Shown here in pieces: positions 45,282 through 55,800 of a stretch of 64,000 nucleotides of DNA (position 1 is the stretch's first letter; every line of letters begins with the position of its first letter). Under the pieces are notes generated by a model. That model was not told the DNA's origin. It made no database searches and saw nothing but the letters and a program-made list of their open reading frames with translations. Origin of the DNA: Lottiidibacillus patelloidae (lineage in GTDB: Bacteria; Bacillota; Bacilli; Bacillales; SA5d-4); the NCBI RefSeq assembly GCF_002262935.1, contig NZ_NPIA01000005.1, positions 124,001 through 188,000 of the forward strand, read 5' to 3'. The position numbers and the translations under genes are program-made.

Positions 45282-46568
45282 ATGAATAAAAATTCCTTTC
45301 AATTAACGGAAAGTTTTGCAATGGAACTTGATAAAGCAGATGTATTAAATAAATACCGAGATGAATTCTACCTGCAGCCTAACAGCATTTATATGGATGG
45401 AAATTCATTAGGATTAATATCAAAGAGAGCAGAGAAGACACTTTTAGAGTCGATAGAGGATTGGAAAACATTAGGGATAGATGGCTGGTTAGAAGGTAAG
45501 CACCCGTGGTTTTATCTATCAGAACGATTAGGTTCGTTAACTGCCCCTTTAGTTGGTGCTTTAACAGAAGAAGTAATAGTAACTGGTTCTACTACAGTGA
45601 ACTTACATCAGTTGGTAGCTACGTTTTACCAACCAAAAGGAAAACGTACTAAAATCTTAGCAGATGAATTAAATTTCCCTTCTGACATCTACGCACTTCA
45701 AAGTCAGTTGAAGCTTAAAGGCTATGATCCAAATGAGCATTTGGTCCGAGTGGAAAGCCGTGATGGTAGATTAATAGAGGAAGATGATATTATTGCTGCA
45801 ATGTCGGATGAAATTGCCTTAATTATATTACCAACAGTTCTTTACCGAAGCGGACAACTACTTGATATGGAAAGGTTAACAAAAGAAGCTCACGACCGTG
45901 GAATACTAATTGGCTTTGATGGATGTCACTCTGTTGGTGCAATCCCTCATGAATTAAGCAAGTGGGGCGTTGACTTTGCATATTGGTGTAATTATAAATA
46001 CTTAAATAGTGGACCTGGTGGAGTTGCTAGCTTGTATGTAAATAAAAAACATTTTAATCAGGTTCCTGGACTTACTGGTTGGTTTGGATCAAGTAAAGAT
46101 AAGCAGTTTGATATGGAGCATATTTTTACACCTGCAGAGCACGCGGGAGCTTTCCAAATAGGGACTCCACATGTATTTAGCACTGCACCATTGTTAGGGT
46201 CATTAGAAATTTTCACAGAAGCTACAATTGATAAGGTTCGTGAAAAATCACTCTATAGCACTGCTTATATGATGTACTTAATGGAAAGTGAGCTTGCAGG
46301 TTTAGGATTTGAAATCGGAAACCCAAGAGACGATGTTCGCCGCGGTGGTCATGTATGTTTAGAACATAAGGAAGCGGCAAGGATATGTAAGGCACTAAAA
46401 GCTAATGGTGTAATTCCAGATTTCCGTTCACCGAACATTATTCGCTTAGCACCGATTGCGTTATACAACACATACCATGATGTTTGGAAAGTAATTCAAA
46501 TTTTAAAACGTATAATGAATGATAAAGAATATGAAAAATTTGAAAACAAACGTGGAGTAGTAGCCTAA
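45282..46568 (+). CDS. kynU: kynureninase
   Basis: PLP enzyme cleaving L-kynurenine to anthranilate and alanine, 428 residues (usual length). Landmarks: [14 protein letters not shown]-like start [46 protein letters not shown] (PLP Asp), and the PLP-Lys in [16 protein letters not shown] (~235). The ATG is preceded by AAGGAGG. It is the first gene of a three-gene operon (kynU-kynB-TDO; gaps of 15 and 11 bases) that turns tryptophan into anthranilate. In B. cereus-type operons the order is kynA-kynB-kynU, so the order differs. Confidence 0.96.
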   Translation: MNKNSFQLTESFAMELDKADVLNKYRDEFYLQPNSIYMDGNSLGLISKRAEKTLLESIEDWKTLGIDGWLEGKHPWFYLSERLGSLTAPLVGALTEEVIVTGSTTVNLHQLVATFYQPKGKRTKILADELNFPSDIYALQSQLKLKGYDPNEHLVRVESRDGRLIEEDDIIAAMSDEIALIILPTVLYRSGQLLDMERLTKEAHDRGILIGFDGCHSVGAIPHELSKWGVDFAYWCNYKYLNSGPGGVASLYVNKKHFNQVPGLTGWFGSSKDKQFDMEHIFTPAEHAGAFQIGTPHVFSTAPLLGSLEIFTEATIDKVREKSLYSTAYMMYLMESELAGLGFEIGNPRDDVRRGGHVCLEHKEAARICKALKANGVIPDFRSPNIIRLAPIALYNTYHDVWKVIQILKRIMNDKEYEKFENKRGVVA

Positions 46569-46583
46569 GGGGGACGTTCGAAT

Positions 46584-47207
46584 ATGAGTTTAATTGATAT
46601 TTCTCGCCCTTTACAAAAAGGTGTTCCGAATTGGCCAGGGGATACGGAGTTTAACTACGAAGTAAGCTGGTCAAAAGAACAAAGTGGTTCTGTAAATGTA
46701 GGGAAAATAACAATGAGTATTCATACAGGTACACATATTGATTCGCCATTTCACTTTGATAATGAAGGGAAAAAAGTGAAAGATTTAGATATTAATATTT
46801 ATGTTGGTGAAGCACTAGTAGTCGATATGACTGGAAAAGATAGTATTGGCGCAGATGACCTAAAGCACATCGACTTCGAGGGTGTCGAAAGAATATTATT
46901 AAAAACGAACTCATGGAAAGATGCCACTATTTTCCCGGAAACAATTACGTATTTACGTCCAGATATTGGACAATTTCTATCGGAACAAGGTGTAAGACTA
47001 ATTGGTGTGGATGTTCCATCTGTTGACCCATTAAATAGCAAAGAGCTAGAAGCACATCATGGCCTTCATAAACATGAGATTTATATATTAGAGGGAATTA
47101 ACTTGGAACATATTGTACCAGGCCGCTACGAACTAATGGCCTTACCTCTAGCATTAAGTGAGGCAGATGGTAGTCCTGTGCGAGCAGTATTAAAACCAAT
47201 CCTTTAG
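46584..47207 (+). CDS. kynB: kynurenine formamidase
   Basis: Hydrolyses N-formylkynurenine to kynurenine and formate. The 207-residue protein is of the cyclase/KynB family with the HxGTHxDxPxH motif SIHTGTHIDSPFHFD (~50), the metal-binding signature, and GVDVPSVDPLNSKELEAHH near 135. The start ATG lies 15 bases after kynU with GGGGG before it. Its place between kynureninase and the dioxygenase makes the function firm. The other family members (cyclases) lack this operon. Confidence 0.95.
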   Translation: MSLIDISRPLQKGVPNWPGDTEFNYEVSWSKEQSGSVNVGKITMSIHTGTHIDSPFHFDNEGKKVKDLDINIYVGEALVVDMTGKDSIGADDLKHIDFEGVERILLKTNSWKDATIFPETITYLRPDIGQFLSEQGVRLIGVDVPSVDPLNSKELEAHHGLHKHEIYILEGINLEHIVPGRYELMALPLALSEADGSPVRAVLKPIL

Positions 47208-47218
47208 GAGGAATAAAA

Positions 47219-47917
47219 ATGAATCAAAACAAACTATCAGATTATGAAAAGTATATTCGTACTGAAGAATTACTGAACTTACAAAAGAAACAAGAAGAAC
47301 TTTGTTGTGAGGATGAGTTAACATTCCAAATGGTTCACCAAATTGCCGAATTACATTTTAAATTAATCTTACAATATTTAGACTTAGCTAAAAAGCATAT
47401 GGAAAACAAAGAAATTATCGAAGCTACAGCGCAAATGAAACGTGTTAATTTACAAGTGAAACATGTCCCAGAAGTGTTCAGCATGACTAAGGTTATTAGT
47501 CCAAGAGACTACCATACGATCCGTCTTTCACTAGGGCAAGGAAGTGGGCAAGATTCGCCAGGGTTTAATGCAATTTTAAAAGAAGGACCAACACTTTATG
47601 AGCCGTTTGCAAAGTTACTTGAAAATAGAAACTTAACAGCACTTGAACTGCATAAAACATTTAGAGAGAACTTTGATTTATATGAACTCATGAAAGAGAT
47701 GAACCAATTTGACGAAGCGTTCCAAAGCTTTCGTTATCATCATTTTCAAATTGTGCGTCGCATGATCGGTATAAATACAAATAGCTTAAAAGGCGTTCCT
47801 GCTCAAATGTTACAAAAAGGCATGCGCCAAGAGTTTTATCCAGAACTTTGGCAAGCGGTATGCGAACTTACTGATTGGACTGGAAGTAGTTATGACGCAA
47901 AACCATTAGAAGATTAG
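47219..47917 (+). CDS. kynA: tryptophan 2,3-dioxygenase, compact divergent form
   Basis: Heme dioxygenase opening the indole ring of tryptophan to N-formylkynurenine, placed by homology and by the kynB-kynU context. It has 232 residues against about 280 in typical bacterial TDO. Retained motifs: TFQMVHQIAELHFKLIL (distal His region), RDYHTIRLSLGQGSGQDSPGF (the substrate-contact Arg of the FRDSLGQxSG motif), and FRYHHFQIVRRMIG, with the proximal heme-ligand His, near 180. A stretch of roughly 40 residues between these, present in typical TDO, is missing. Substrate change is possible. GGAGG precedes the ATG. Confidence 0.85.
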   Translation: MNQNKLSDYEKYIRTEELLNLQKKQEELCCEDELTFQMVHQIAELHFKLILQYLDLAKKHMENKEIIEATAQMKRVNLQVKHVPEVFSMTKVISPRDYHTIRLSLGQGSGQDSPGFNAILKEGPTLYEPFAKLLENRNLTALELHKTFRENFDLYELMKEMNQFDEAFQSFRYHHFQIVRRMIGINTNSLKGVPAQMLQKGMRQEFYPELWQAVCELTDWTGSSYDAKPLED

Positions 47918-47925
47918 CAGATTTT

Positions 47926-47956
47926 AGACTCGCAAATTTTTTGCGGGTCTTTTTTG
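47926..47956 (+). terminator. intrinsic terminator of the kyn operon
   Basis: AGACtCGCAA pairs with TTGCGgGTCT and ends in TTTTTT. Confidence 0.85.
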
Positions 47957-48164
47957 CGCCTTAAAACTGGTCAAGTAACGTATTCAGTATAACTGTATAT
48001 GTCATAAGGTCTATTACAGTTTTGTACATCCGGCATATTTTGAGTGAACAAAAGTCCAAACATCATTAAACTCTATTGCTTTCGTTTCAATTACAGTGCT
48101 TAATGAAATGTATAAATATTCTGTATATTAAGTTGCTTTTGAAATGAAATTAGGAGGAGTTAAG

Positions 48165-51100
48165 ATGAACAGAAAAGGAACAGGTAAGTTTTTGAAAGTG
48201 CTATCAACAGCATTTTTAACAAGTCAGCTTTTATTTGTTGGAAGTGGATCAGCTTTTACTAATCTACCAAGCTCTGATATTTCTTCTGTAGAAAGCGGAG
48301 TTATGTTGCCACCTCATGAGGATGGGCACGACCATTCCGAAACACGAATCTTTGATGTGAGAGAAAGCATGCAAGTCTTTAAACCTACTGAGGATCAAAT
48401 AAATGCTGTCAGTAAACTAGGATCTAAAGTTCATATTAAGTGGAATGAAAAATTCGGAACGCCTTCAATGATTGTGAAAAATGAAGGTTATTTAACTGCT
48501 GCTACTAGTGGTGATGCAGTGACAATTGCTCGAAATTGGCTAGAGGAAAATGCAGCAATTTACGGATTAACGGCAGCAGATATTGCAAACTTTAAAGTAA
48601 TTAGAGACTTTGAATTACCTGGTACTGGATTGCACCCAGTGACATTCCAGCAAACATTTAACGGAATTGAATCGGTCTACGGAGGACGGATTATCGTAGC
48701 TGTAAATAGAGACGGGAAGATACTTTCAGTTACAGGAAACCCAAGTCGTTCCGCTAAGTTAATTGGTGAATATAAGCTAACGGCAGCTGATGCGTTAATG
48801 AAAGCAGTCGCTTTGCACAAACCAATAGTTAATTTCATGCCAGAAGCATTAGAAGACGAAAATGGATGGGACGTATTTTCAGGATTAGAGGTATTCCCAA
48901 CTGTCCAGCGTGTGAAAAAAGCTGCTTTTATTACGAATGACGGTGTTCGTCCAGCATTCCGTGTTTTATATGTAGAAGAGCTGGATAAAGGGTTTGAAAT
49001 TGTAATTGATGCAGAAACAGGAAAGAAACTGTATCAACGTTCATTAGTTGATCATTTAACAGGGGCTGCTGAAGGATTAATTTTTGAAAACTTCCCAGGT
49101 TCAAAAGATGGTGGTGGTTATCAAACAGTTAAGTCGTTTGCAGGTGATCCTATAGCCTCTCCTTTAGGTTGGATATTCTCAAATACAGGTGCGACAAGTG
49201 TTACGACACTAGGTAACAATGCTGATACATTCGCGAACTGGAGTAACTTTTTAGCTCCTGAAGCACCTGGTGTCGTTCGTCCTTATGCAGTAAATGGTAA
49301 GTTTAAATATACATTTAAAGATGCTTGGGCAACAACAAACAATGCTAATCCAGAAGGGACAGTAGCAACGTCCTATTCAGAAGACGTGTATAGTGCTACG
49401 ACAAACCTTTTCTATCATCATAATCTTTTTCATGACTATTTATACAATCTAGGTTGGACAGAGCCTGCTGGTAACATGCAAGCAACCAACATGGGTCGTG
49501 GAGGTTTAGACGGAGATCCAATTTTAGGCCTTGTTCAAGCTGGAGCTTTATCTGGAGGGGCACCGACGTATACTGGTCGAGACAATGCGTACATGTTAAC
49601 ACTTCCAGATGGAACAGCAGCATGGAGTGGAATGTTTTTATGGGAGCCAATTGCAGGTGCTTTTGAAGGCGCATATGCAGATGGTGATTTTGATGCAGGG
49701 ATTATTTATCATGAATACTCTCATGCACTTTCTAATCGTTACGTAGCAGGTGGAGAAGCATTAGGGAGTCATCAAGCTGGCTCAATGGGAGAAGCTTGGG
49801 GAGACTTCTTCGCAATGCATTACTTAATGAAAGAAGGATTACAAAAGGAACCAGTGGTAGGTGCTTATGTAACAAATAACAACGAAAGAGGAATTCGTAA
49901 TTATTCGTTATCTGAATCACCGTATAACTTCGGTGATATTGGTTATGACATTCTTGGACCACAAGTACATGCTGATGGAGAGATTTGGTCTTCAATCTTA
50001 TGGCATGTTAGAACAGCGCTAATCGATGAGTATGGGAAAGCAGAAGGTGAAAAAGTAATCGAACATCTTGTCATGGATGCAATGCCAATCTCGACTCCAG
50101 ATCCATCTTTTGATGAAATGCGTACTGCAATTATTGCAGCAGAATACGATCGTTATGGTGGAAAGTATAGCAACACAATTTGGAAGGCATTTGCCCAACG
50201 AGGTTTAGGAGAAGGTGCAATCTCTGATGGAAATGATACAGATGTTACTACAACATTCAAGCATCCTGATGCAACAGAAAATGGAAAGCTTGTTGGTACA
50301 TTTATTAATAAAGATACAAAAGAGCCTTTAGAAGGAATTAGAGTAATTGTCGGGCAGTTTGAAGCTCGTACTAGTGAAGTTGTAAAAACAGATGAAAACG
50401 GAAACTTTGCTTTTGATATAGTAGATGGCACGTATGATATCACTGTTCAAGCACAAGGATTTGGCTCTCATACATTTAAAAATGTGATAATTACTAAAGG
50501 GAAAACAACTAAACTTAACAAACAGCTATCACCTAACTTGGCATCAATGTTTAACGGAGCAACAATTTCTCCTAACAGTACAGATGAACAAGAAAGTAAT
50601 CCATTAAAGAATGCAATAGACGATACAGAAGGAAGTGTTTACGCTTCTTCCGTACAAGAAAATGGATTTATGGGAACTGAGTTTATTGTCGACTTGGCAG
50701 GTGATGAGCCAGTAACCATTTCACACATTCAAGTAAGTGCATTTAAGGACATTGCTAAATCTCGTTATGCTACTTTAAAGGATTTCGAAGTTCAAGTATC
50801 TGAAGATGGCTTGAATTGGCAAACAGTTGTGGATGATACATTTACTTACGGTTTACCAAGACCAGCTACTCCAGATTTACATTATAGAGGATTTGATATT
50901 AATCCTGTTACAGCAAAATATTTAAAATTAGTTGCTAAAAGCTCACAATATAATGGAAAAGGATATATCCAGGTTGGAGAAATTCAAGCATTTTCATCAA
51001 AGAGTAATGATGTTGAACAAATTGAAATTGCACCGCTACCAGACTTCGAATCAGGACCATTCACAATTCTAGGTGGTAATGCTGCAAATGGAATTGGTCA

Positions 51101-51449
51101 ATTAGCTGGTGTAGATGCTACTGGTGGAGTAACAGAAAATGAGTTTATAACTACTCAAAATCCTAACCCTGTTTCACAAGGTGTGGATGGTTATGTCATT
51201 ACACTCCCATCAAATGATGGAGACCGTTATAATTACGGAGGTTATAATGTAAGTGTCATTGGAGATAACTCAACGGCACTAGATTTAGATGTATACTTCT
51301 ACGATAAAAACTTTAGTCTCATTGGTTCCATCGCAACTTCGGGCGCGAATGAATCTGGAGTAATCCCTGGTGGAACACGCTATATTTTTGTAGCATTATA
51401 CACAGGAGCTAATGTTACAGTAAACGTAAAAGCAATAAGTCCATACTAG
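48165..51449 (+). CDS. secreted M36 fungalysin-type metalloprotease with discoidin-like domain
   Basis: A 1094-residue secreted zinc protease. Signal peptide (1-~30), a fungalysin/thermolysin propeptide and PepSY-like pro-region (~75-290), then the M36 catalytic domain with HEYSHALSNRYV (HExxH, near 516) and the downstream glutamate helix GEAWGDFFAMHYL. A carboxypeptidase-regulatory-like beta domain (~709-778), an F5/8-type C (discoidin) domain (~792-945) and a C-terminal prepeptidase-like domain (~962-1094) follow. There is no sortase motif or membrane anchor. The start ATG at 48165 has AGGAGG ~7 bases upstream; ATG 48144 has no site. It should degrade extracellular protein, with the beta domains binding carbohydrate or matrix. 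The gene is monocistronic. Confidence 0.92.
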   Translation: MNRKGTGKFLKVLSTAFLTSQLLFVGSGSAFTNLPSSDISSVESGVMLPPHEDGHDHSETRIFDVRESMQVFKPTEDQINAVSKLGSKVHIKWNEKFGTPSMIVKNEGYLTAATSGDAVTIARNWLEENAAIYGLTAADIANFKVIRDFELPGTGLHPVTFQQTFNGIESVYGGRIIVAVNRDGKILSVTGNPSRSAKLIGEYKLTAADALMKAVALHKPIVNFMPEALEDENGWDVFSGLEVFPTVQRVKKAAFITNDGVRPAFRVLYVEELDKGFEIVIDAETGKKLYQRSLVDHLTGAAEGLIFENFPGSKDGGGYQTVKSFAGDPIASPLGWIFSNTGATSVTTLGNNADTFANWSNFLAPEAPGVVRPYAVNGKFKYTFKDAWATTNNANPEGTVATSYSEDVYSATTNLFYHHNLFHDYLYNLGWTEPAGNMQATNMGRGGLDGDPILGLVQAGALSGGAPTYTGRDNAYMLTLPDGTAAWSGMFLWEPIAGAFEGAYADGDFDAGIIYHEYSHALSNRYVAGGEALGSHQAGSMGEAWGDFFAMHYLMKEGLQKEPVVGAYVTNNNERGIRNYSLSESPYNFGDIGYDILGPQVHADGEIWSSILWHVRTALIDEYGKAEGEKVIEHLVMDAMPISTPDPSFDEMRTAIIAAEYDRYGGKYSNTIWKAFAQRGLGEGAISDGNDTDVTTTFKHPDATENGKLVGTFINKDTKEPLEGIRVIVGQFEARTSEVVKTDENGNFAFDIVDGTYDITVQAQGFGSHTFKNVIITKGKTTKLNKQLSPNLASMFNGATISPNSTDEQESNPLKNAIDDTEGSVYASSVQENGFMGTEFIVDLAGDEPVTISHIQVSAFKDIAKSRYATLKDFEVQVSEDGLNWQTVVDDTFTYGLPRPATPDLHYRGFDINPVTAKYLKLVAKSSQYNGKGYIQVGEIQAFSSKSNDVEQIEIAPLPDFESGPFTILGGNAANGIGQLAGVDATGGVTENEFITTQNPNPVSQGVDGYVITLPSNDGDRYNYGGYNVSVIGDNSTALDLDVYFYDKNFSLIGSIATSGANESGVIPGGTRYIFVALYTGANVTVNVKAISPY

Positions 51450-51451
51450 AA

Positions 51452-51487
51452 AAAAGGGATGCCAAATTAATTGGCATCCCTTTCTAG
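51452..51487. terminator. bidirectional terminator between the M36 protease and the M29 peptidase
   Basis: AAAGGGATGCCAA pairs with TTGGCATCCCTTT across an ATTAA-type loop; CTAG repeats flank the stem. T residues follow on both strands. Confidence 0.9.
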
Positions 51488-51527
51488 TAAAGTAAATTTT
51501 GGTATTTGCAACAGCGTATGAAAATGA

Positions 51528-52760
51528 TTAAATTACCCAGTTTCCATTTCTAAATACTGCTTCAATTTTTCCGTCCTCTGTTTCACCATCTATATTTAAC
51601 TCGCCAGAACCTATCATGAAATCAACATGAGTGATACTATCATTTAAACCATCAGCTATAAGGTCAGCTTTTGTCATTTTATTTCCACCTTTATATGCTA
51701 TAGGGATGCAGTTTCCGAGCGCTAAATGACACGAAGCATTTTCATCATATAACGTATTATAAAAGACGAGATTTGAATTTGAAATTGGTGAGTCATGTGG
51801 TACTATAGCGATTTCTCCAAGGTAAGAAGCACCTTCATCTGTTTCTAATAAATGTTTTAATGCATCATAGCCTTTCTCGGCATTAAATTCTATGACTTTT
51901 CCATCTTTAAAAGTAAAACTAAAATTCTCTATTAAGGTACCAGATAAGTTTAATGGCTTTGAACTTGAGACGGTACCATTAACTCCATTTTTTAAAGGTA
52001 CAGTAAACACTTCTTCAGTTGGTAAGTTTGGTACAAAATCTATCCCTTTTTCATTCGTAAACTCTGCGCATATCCAATGTTGTTTCTTAGGAAGTTCAAT
52101 CGTTAAGTTTGTCCCAGGACCGCTATAATGTAAATATTTATAGCGCTTGTTATTTAATAAGCTTGCTTTCAAATTTAATCGTTCAATATGTTGTTCCCAA
52201 GCCATAACAGGATTTTCTTGGTCTACTCTTGTCACGAAGAAAATCATTTCCCAAAGCTTTTCCAATGCTGACGCAAGTGGCTCGCCAGGAAAAACAGCTT
52301 TCGCCCAAGCTTCGGTTGGAATGGATACAAGTGACCAACTAATTTTACCGCTCCCGATCATTTCACTCATTTCTTTCATAGCTGATCCCATAGCTTTTTT
52401 GGAAGCTGCCACTCTTTCTGGAGCTACATCTTTTAATAAATCGGGATTAGGGGCATAAATGTTTAGAAATGCGCAGTTATCTTTCGCTAATTGGGTCATA
52501 CCATCTACTTTCCATTGTGGAACTTCTTCTAGAGCTTTAAAAGGTGCATGAGTTGCTTTAAGTAAATTTATCTCTTCATCGTGATACTCAACGTATACGA
52601 GATATGCACCAGCTTCGTATGCAGCTTTTGTGACATACCTAACGTACTGTGCGGCTTCAATGGGTGCTTGAATAACAAGCTTCTGCCCTTTTTGAATATT
52701 AAGTCCAATGTGAATTGTTACTTCTGCGTATTTCTTTAATAATTTATTGAAATTATCCAT
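51528..52760 (-). CDS. M29-family aminopeptidase (second copy)
   Basis: A 410-residue metallo-aminopeptidase of family M29 (AmpS/aminopeptidase T). All metal ligands are present: TEEVFT, DEGASYLGEIA, NASCHLALG and THVDFMIG. It is cytoplasmic and removes N-terminal residues from peptides. It is a diverged paralogue of the peptidase at 61416-62648, same length and motifs, and the two flank the two surface-protein genes. The start ATG has AAGGGAGAG about 9 bases upstream. It has its own terminator region. Confidence 0.93.
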   Translation of the reverse strand: MDNFNKLLKKYAEVTIHIGLNIQKGQKLVIQAPIEAAQYVRYVTKAAYEAGAYLVYVEYHDEEINLLKATHAPFKALEEVPQWKVDGMTQLAKDNCAFLNIYAPNPDLLKDVAPERVAASKKAMGSAMKEMSEMIGSGKISWSLVSIPTEAWAKAVFPGEPLASALEKLWEMIFFVTRVDQENPVMAWEQHIERLNLKASLLNNKRYKYLHYSGPGTNLTIELPKKQHWICAEFTNEKGIDFVPNLPTEEVFTVPLKNGVNGTVSSSKPLNLSGTLIENFSFTFKDGKVIEFNAEKGYDALKHLLETDEGASYLGEIAIVPHDSPISNSNLVFYNTLYDENASCHLALGNCIPIAYKGGNKMTKADLIADGLNDSITHVDFMIGSGELNIDGETEDGKIEAVFRNGNWVI

Positions 52761-52832
52761 GCAAATACTCTCCCTTAACTGTCTCTTAAAATTATAGACG
52801 AGAAGGGTAGAGGATATGTTACAAAGAAATAG

Positions 52833-52872
52833 AAAAAACGAAGAGAGATTGATTTATCTCACTTCGTTTTTT
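52833..52872 (-). terminator. intrinsic terminator of the 1702-residue surface protein gene
   Basis: AAAAAACGAAG and CTTCGTTTTTT arms, with an inner GAGA/TCTC stem (one interruption), end in T residues on both strands. Confidence 0.85.
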
Positions 52873-52879
52873 AAATAAT

Positions 52880-55800
52880 TTAGTTACTGTAACGATTTCT
52901 TCTATAAAGGAAAATTGTTAATACTCCTATAAATAGGAGAAGTACCCCAGTTACTAAATAATTGTAATAAGATGTTGCCGTTGCAGGCAACTCTTGAGGA
53001 ATTGGCGTTAATTCAATATCATGCCTAACTATTTCTTGGTTTACTTCAATAACAGGACTTTCATAAAGTTCATAACCATTCTTCTTAACTAAAATGTAGT
53101 AATCCGCTTCAGGATATACCATGTACGCATATTTACCTTCAACACTACTGTTTTGCGGATTGTGATTATCATTTGGTGGGAAAGTAAGAATTGGAAGTTC
53201 TACTAAAGTATCCTTCACTCTTCCATTTTCTTGATTTCGAACTGTGTCAGCATAATATAACTCAACTACAGCACCTTCAATAACCTCACCAGTTTCTTTA
53301 TTTGTAATAGTACCGTATGGATCAATTAAACAAGAGGAGATATTTAATTCACCATCATTTGAAATAACGACAGCTAAACTTGACACTTGAATTTTTGAAC
53401 CATCTTCAAATACATAATAAAACTTTAAAGTGTAAGCTTTATTAACATCCAAGCCATCTATGAGAAACACTCCAGTACGTGCATCAACAGAGCCATTTAG
53501 ACTAGTAATGTCCCCACTTTCATCCTCAACTTCAACAATAATGCTATCGTAGTTTTCTAAACTTAACGTACCATTACTACCATCACTCAAGAGAATAATA
53601 CCGGTAGCAGATTCAGTAGAATAGAATTCGTCTGTGCCAGAACCACTTACAGAACCGGCAGTTACACTTTGTTTAAAGGTAACATCTTGCATTGTATTCC
53701 CAATTAATACTGGTTTTGTAATTTCTAATAAATAGCTAACATTTCCGTTAGGTATTGTAATGACATACTTTCCTTCTACATCGCTAAGTACAGTTGTTGT
53801 AAAGTCAATCGTACCATCTTGATTAAAGTCAGAAGATAATACGACCTTTGCGTTATGAATTGGTTCATTTGTTTCATTATCAATGACAACACCTGAAATG
53901 ATAGCAGGGTTAAAAGAAATAGATATTTGTTCTTGTTCTACAAAGTTACCATCGAGATTATAGGCCTTTGCGCTAACAAGGTATGAAAGAGTTTCATCAC
54001 TTTCAGTTTTAGCAGAGACATATTTTACAGTTGCAATCCCAGTCTGGTCTGTAAATGCAATGAAACCTTCAGGGAATGAGCCTACAGGTGCAGAAAACTT
54101 CACTTCATAGTTTACTAGAGGTTCACCATTAGTATCAGTTAACTTTGCTGTTAAAATTGTATGGTCTATTCCATTTCCTAAGATATTCTGTGGTTGTGCT
54201 GATAAATCAATAGTAATGTTTATCTCAGTTTCATCAATTACATTTGGATCAACAACCTTGAAGGAAATGCTAACTGGTTCACTGACATTTCCTTGGTCAT
54301 CTTCTGCAGTTACAGTCACTATATGAATCCCTTCCGAGAGAATAGGTGTTGGATGATATATCCATTCACCATTTTCATTAGCTGTTAGTGTAATAGGTTC
54401 GTTGTCATCTAAAACTAACGTGACCTTACTTCCAACATCGGCAGTTCCAGTAATAGGTATATCTCCTAACTCTAAAACACTATTATCTAGAGGATTATCA
54501 ATACTTACTTCTGGAGCTAAAGTATCAATCGTTAATGATTGTGTAGCAGTCGTACTATTTCCAGCTTCGTCAGTAATCGTAGCTGTCACTTCATACGTAC
54601 CATCAGTTAATTCATCAACATCGATTGTCCATGTCCCATTAGTAACAGTAGTCGTGTAACTCTTACCATTTAAAGTAATAGTAACTACTGAGTTATCAGG
54701 AGCATCAGTCGTCCCACTAACAGTAGGAGTTGAATCATTTGTCGTACGCTCAGCTCCACCATCAATTGTAAGAGTTGGTGCAGTAACATCGATTGTAATT
54801 GTAATAGATGTACTCTTCGGATTACCTAAAGCATCAGTACCGGTAGCTTTTACAGTATAAGTACCTTCCAATAAGTTTTCCGTTGGCGTGTATGTCCAGT
54901 TTTCGTTTGCCACAGTAGCATGTCCAGAGTGAACAACACTATTGTTTTCATCAATAAATTCAACAATGACGGTACTACCTGCCTCAACAGTACCAGTAAC
55001 TGTAGGAGTTTGGTCGTTTAAAACAGCTCCATTTTCAGGAGAAGTAATGGCAATAGTTGGTCCAGTCGTATCAATTGTTAATGACTGCTTAGCAGTCGCG
55101 CTATTTCCAGCTTCATCAGTAATCGTAGCTGTCACTTCATACGTACCATCCGTTAGTTCATCAGTATCGATTGTCCATGTCCCATCAGTAACAGTAGTCG
55201 TGTAGCTCTTACCATTTAAAGTAATAGTAACTACTGAATTATCAGGAGCATCAGTTGTCCCACTAATAGTAGGAGTTGAATCATTTGTCGTACGCTCAGT
55301 TCCACCATCAATTGTAAGAGTTGGTGCAGTAACATCTATGATAAAGCTCACTGAAGCTTCTGTATCATTTCCGTTATTAAAGGTAGAAATTGCTTTTGCT
55401 AAATATGTTCCATCAGAAAGACTACTAACAGTATTGTATGTCCAGTTTCCATCTTCATCTAGCTCGGCAACGCCAGTTTCAATAATCTTTTCTAACATAT
55501 CATAAATCGTTATTGTAACTTTATCACCATTTGTTGTACCTGATATTATTGGATGATAATTGCTTAGTAATGCACCTTCTTCAGGTGAATCAATTTTTAA
55601 TTCTGGTCCTATTGTAGATAAAATTAACGTTTGTGTTTTTGTAGAAACATTTCCAGCTTCGTCAGTAATCGTAGCTGTCACTTCATACGTACCATCAATT
55701 AATTCATCAACAGTGACTGTCCAAGTGCCATCAGTAACAGTAGCCGTATAACTTTGCCCGTTTACAGTAACAGTAACGATTGCACCATTAGGAGCATCAG

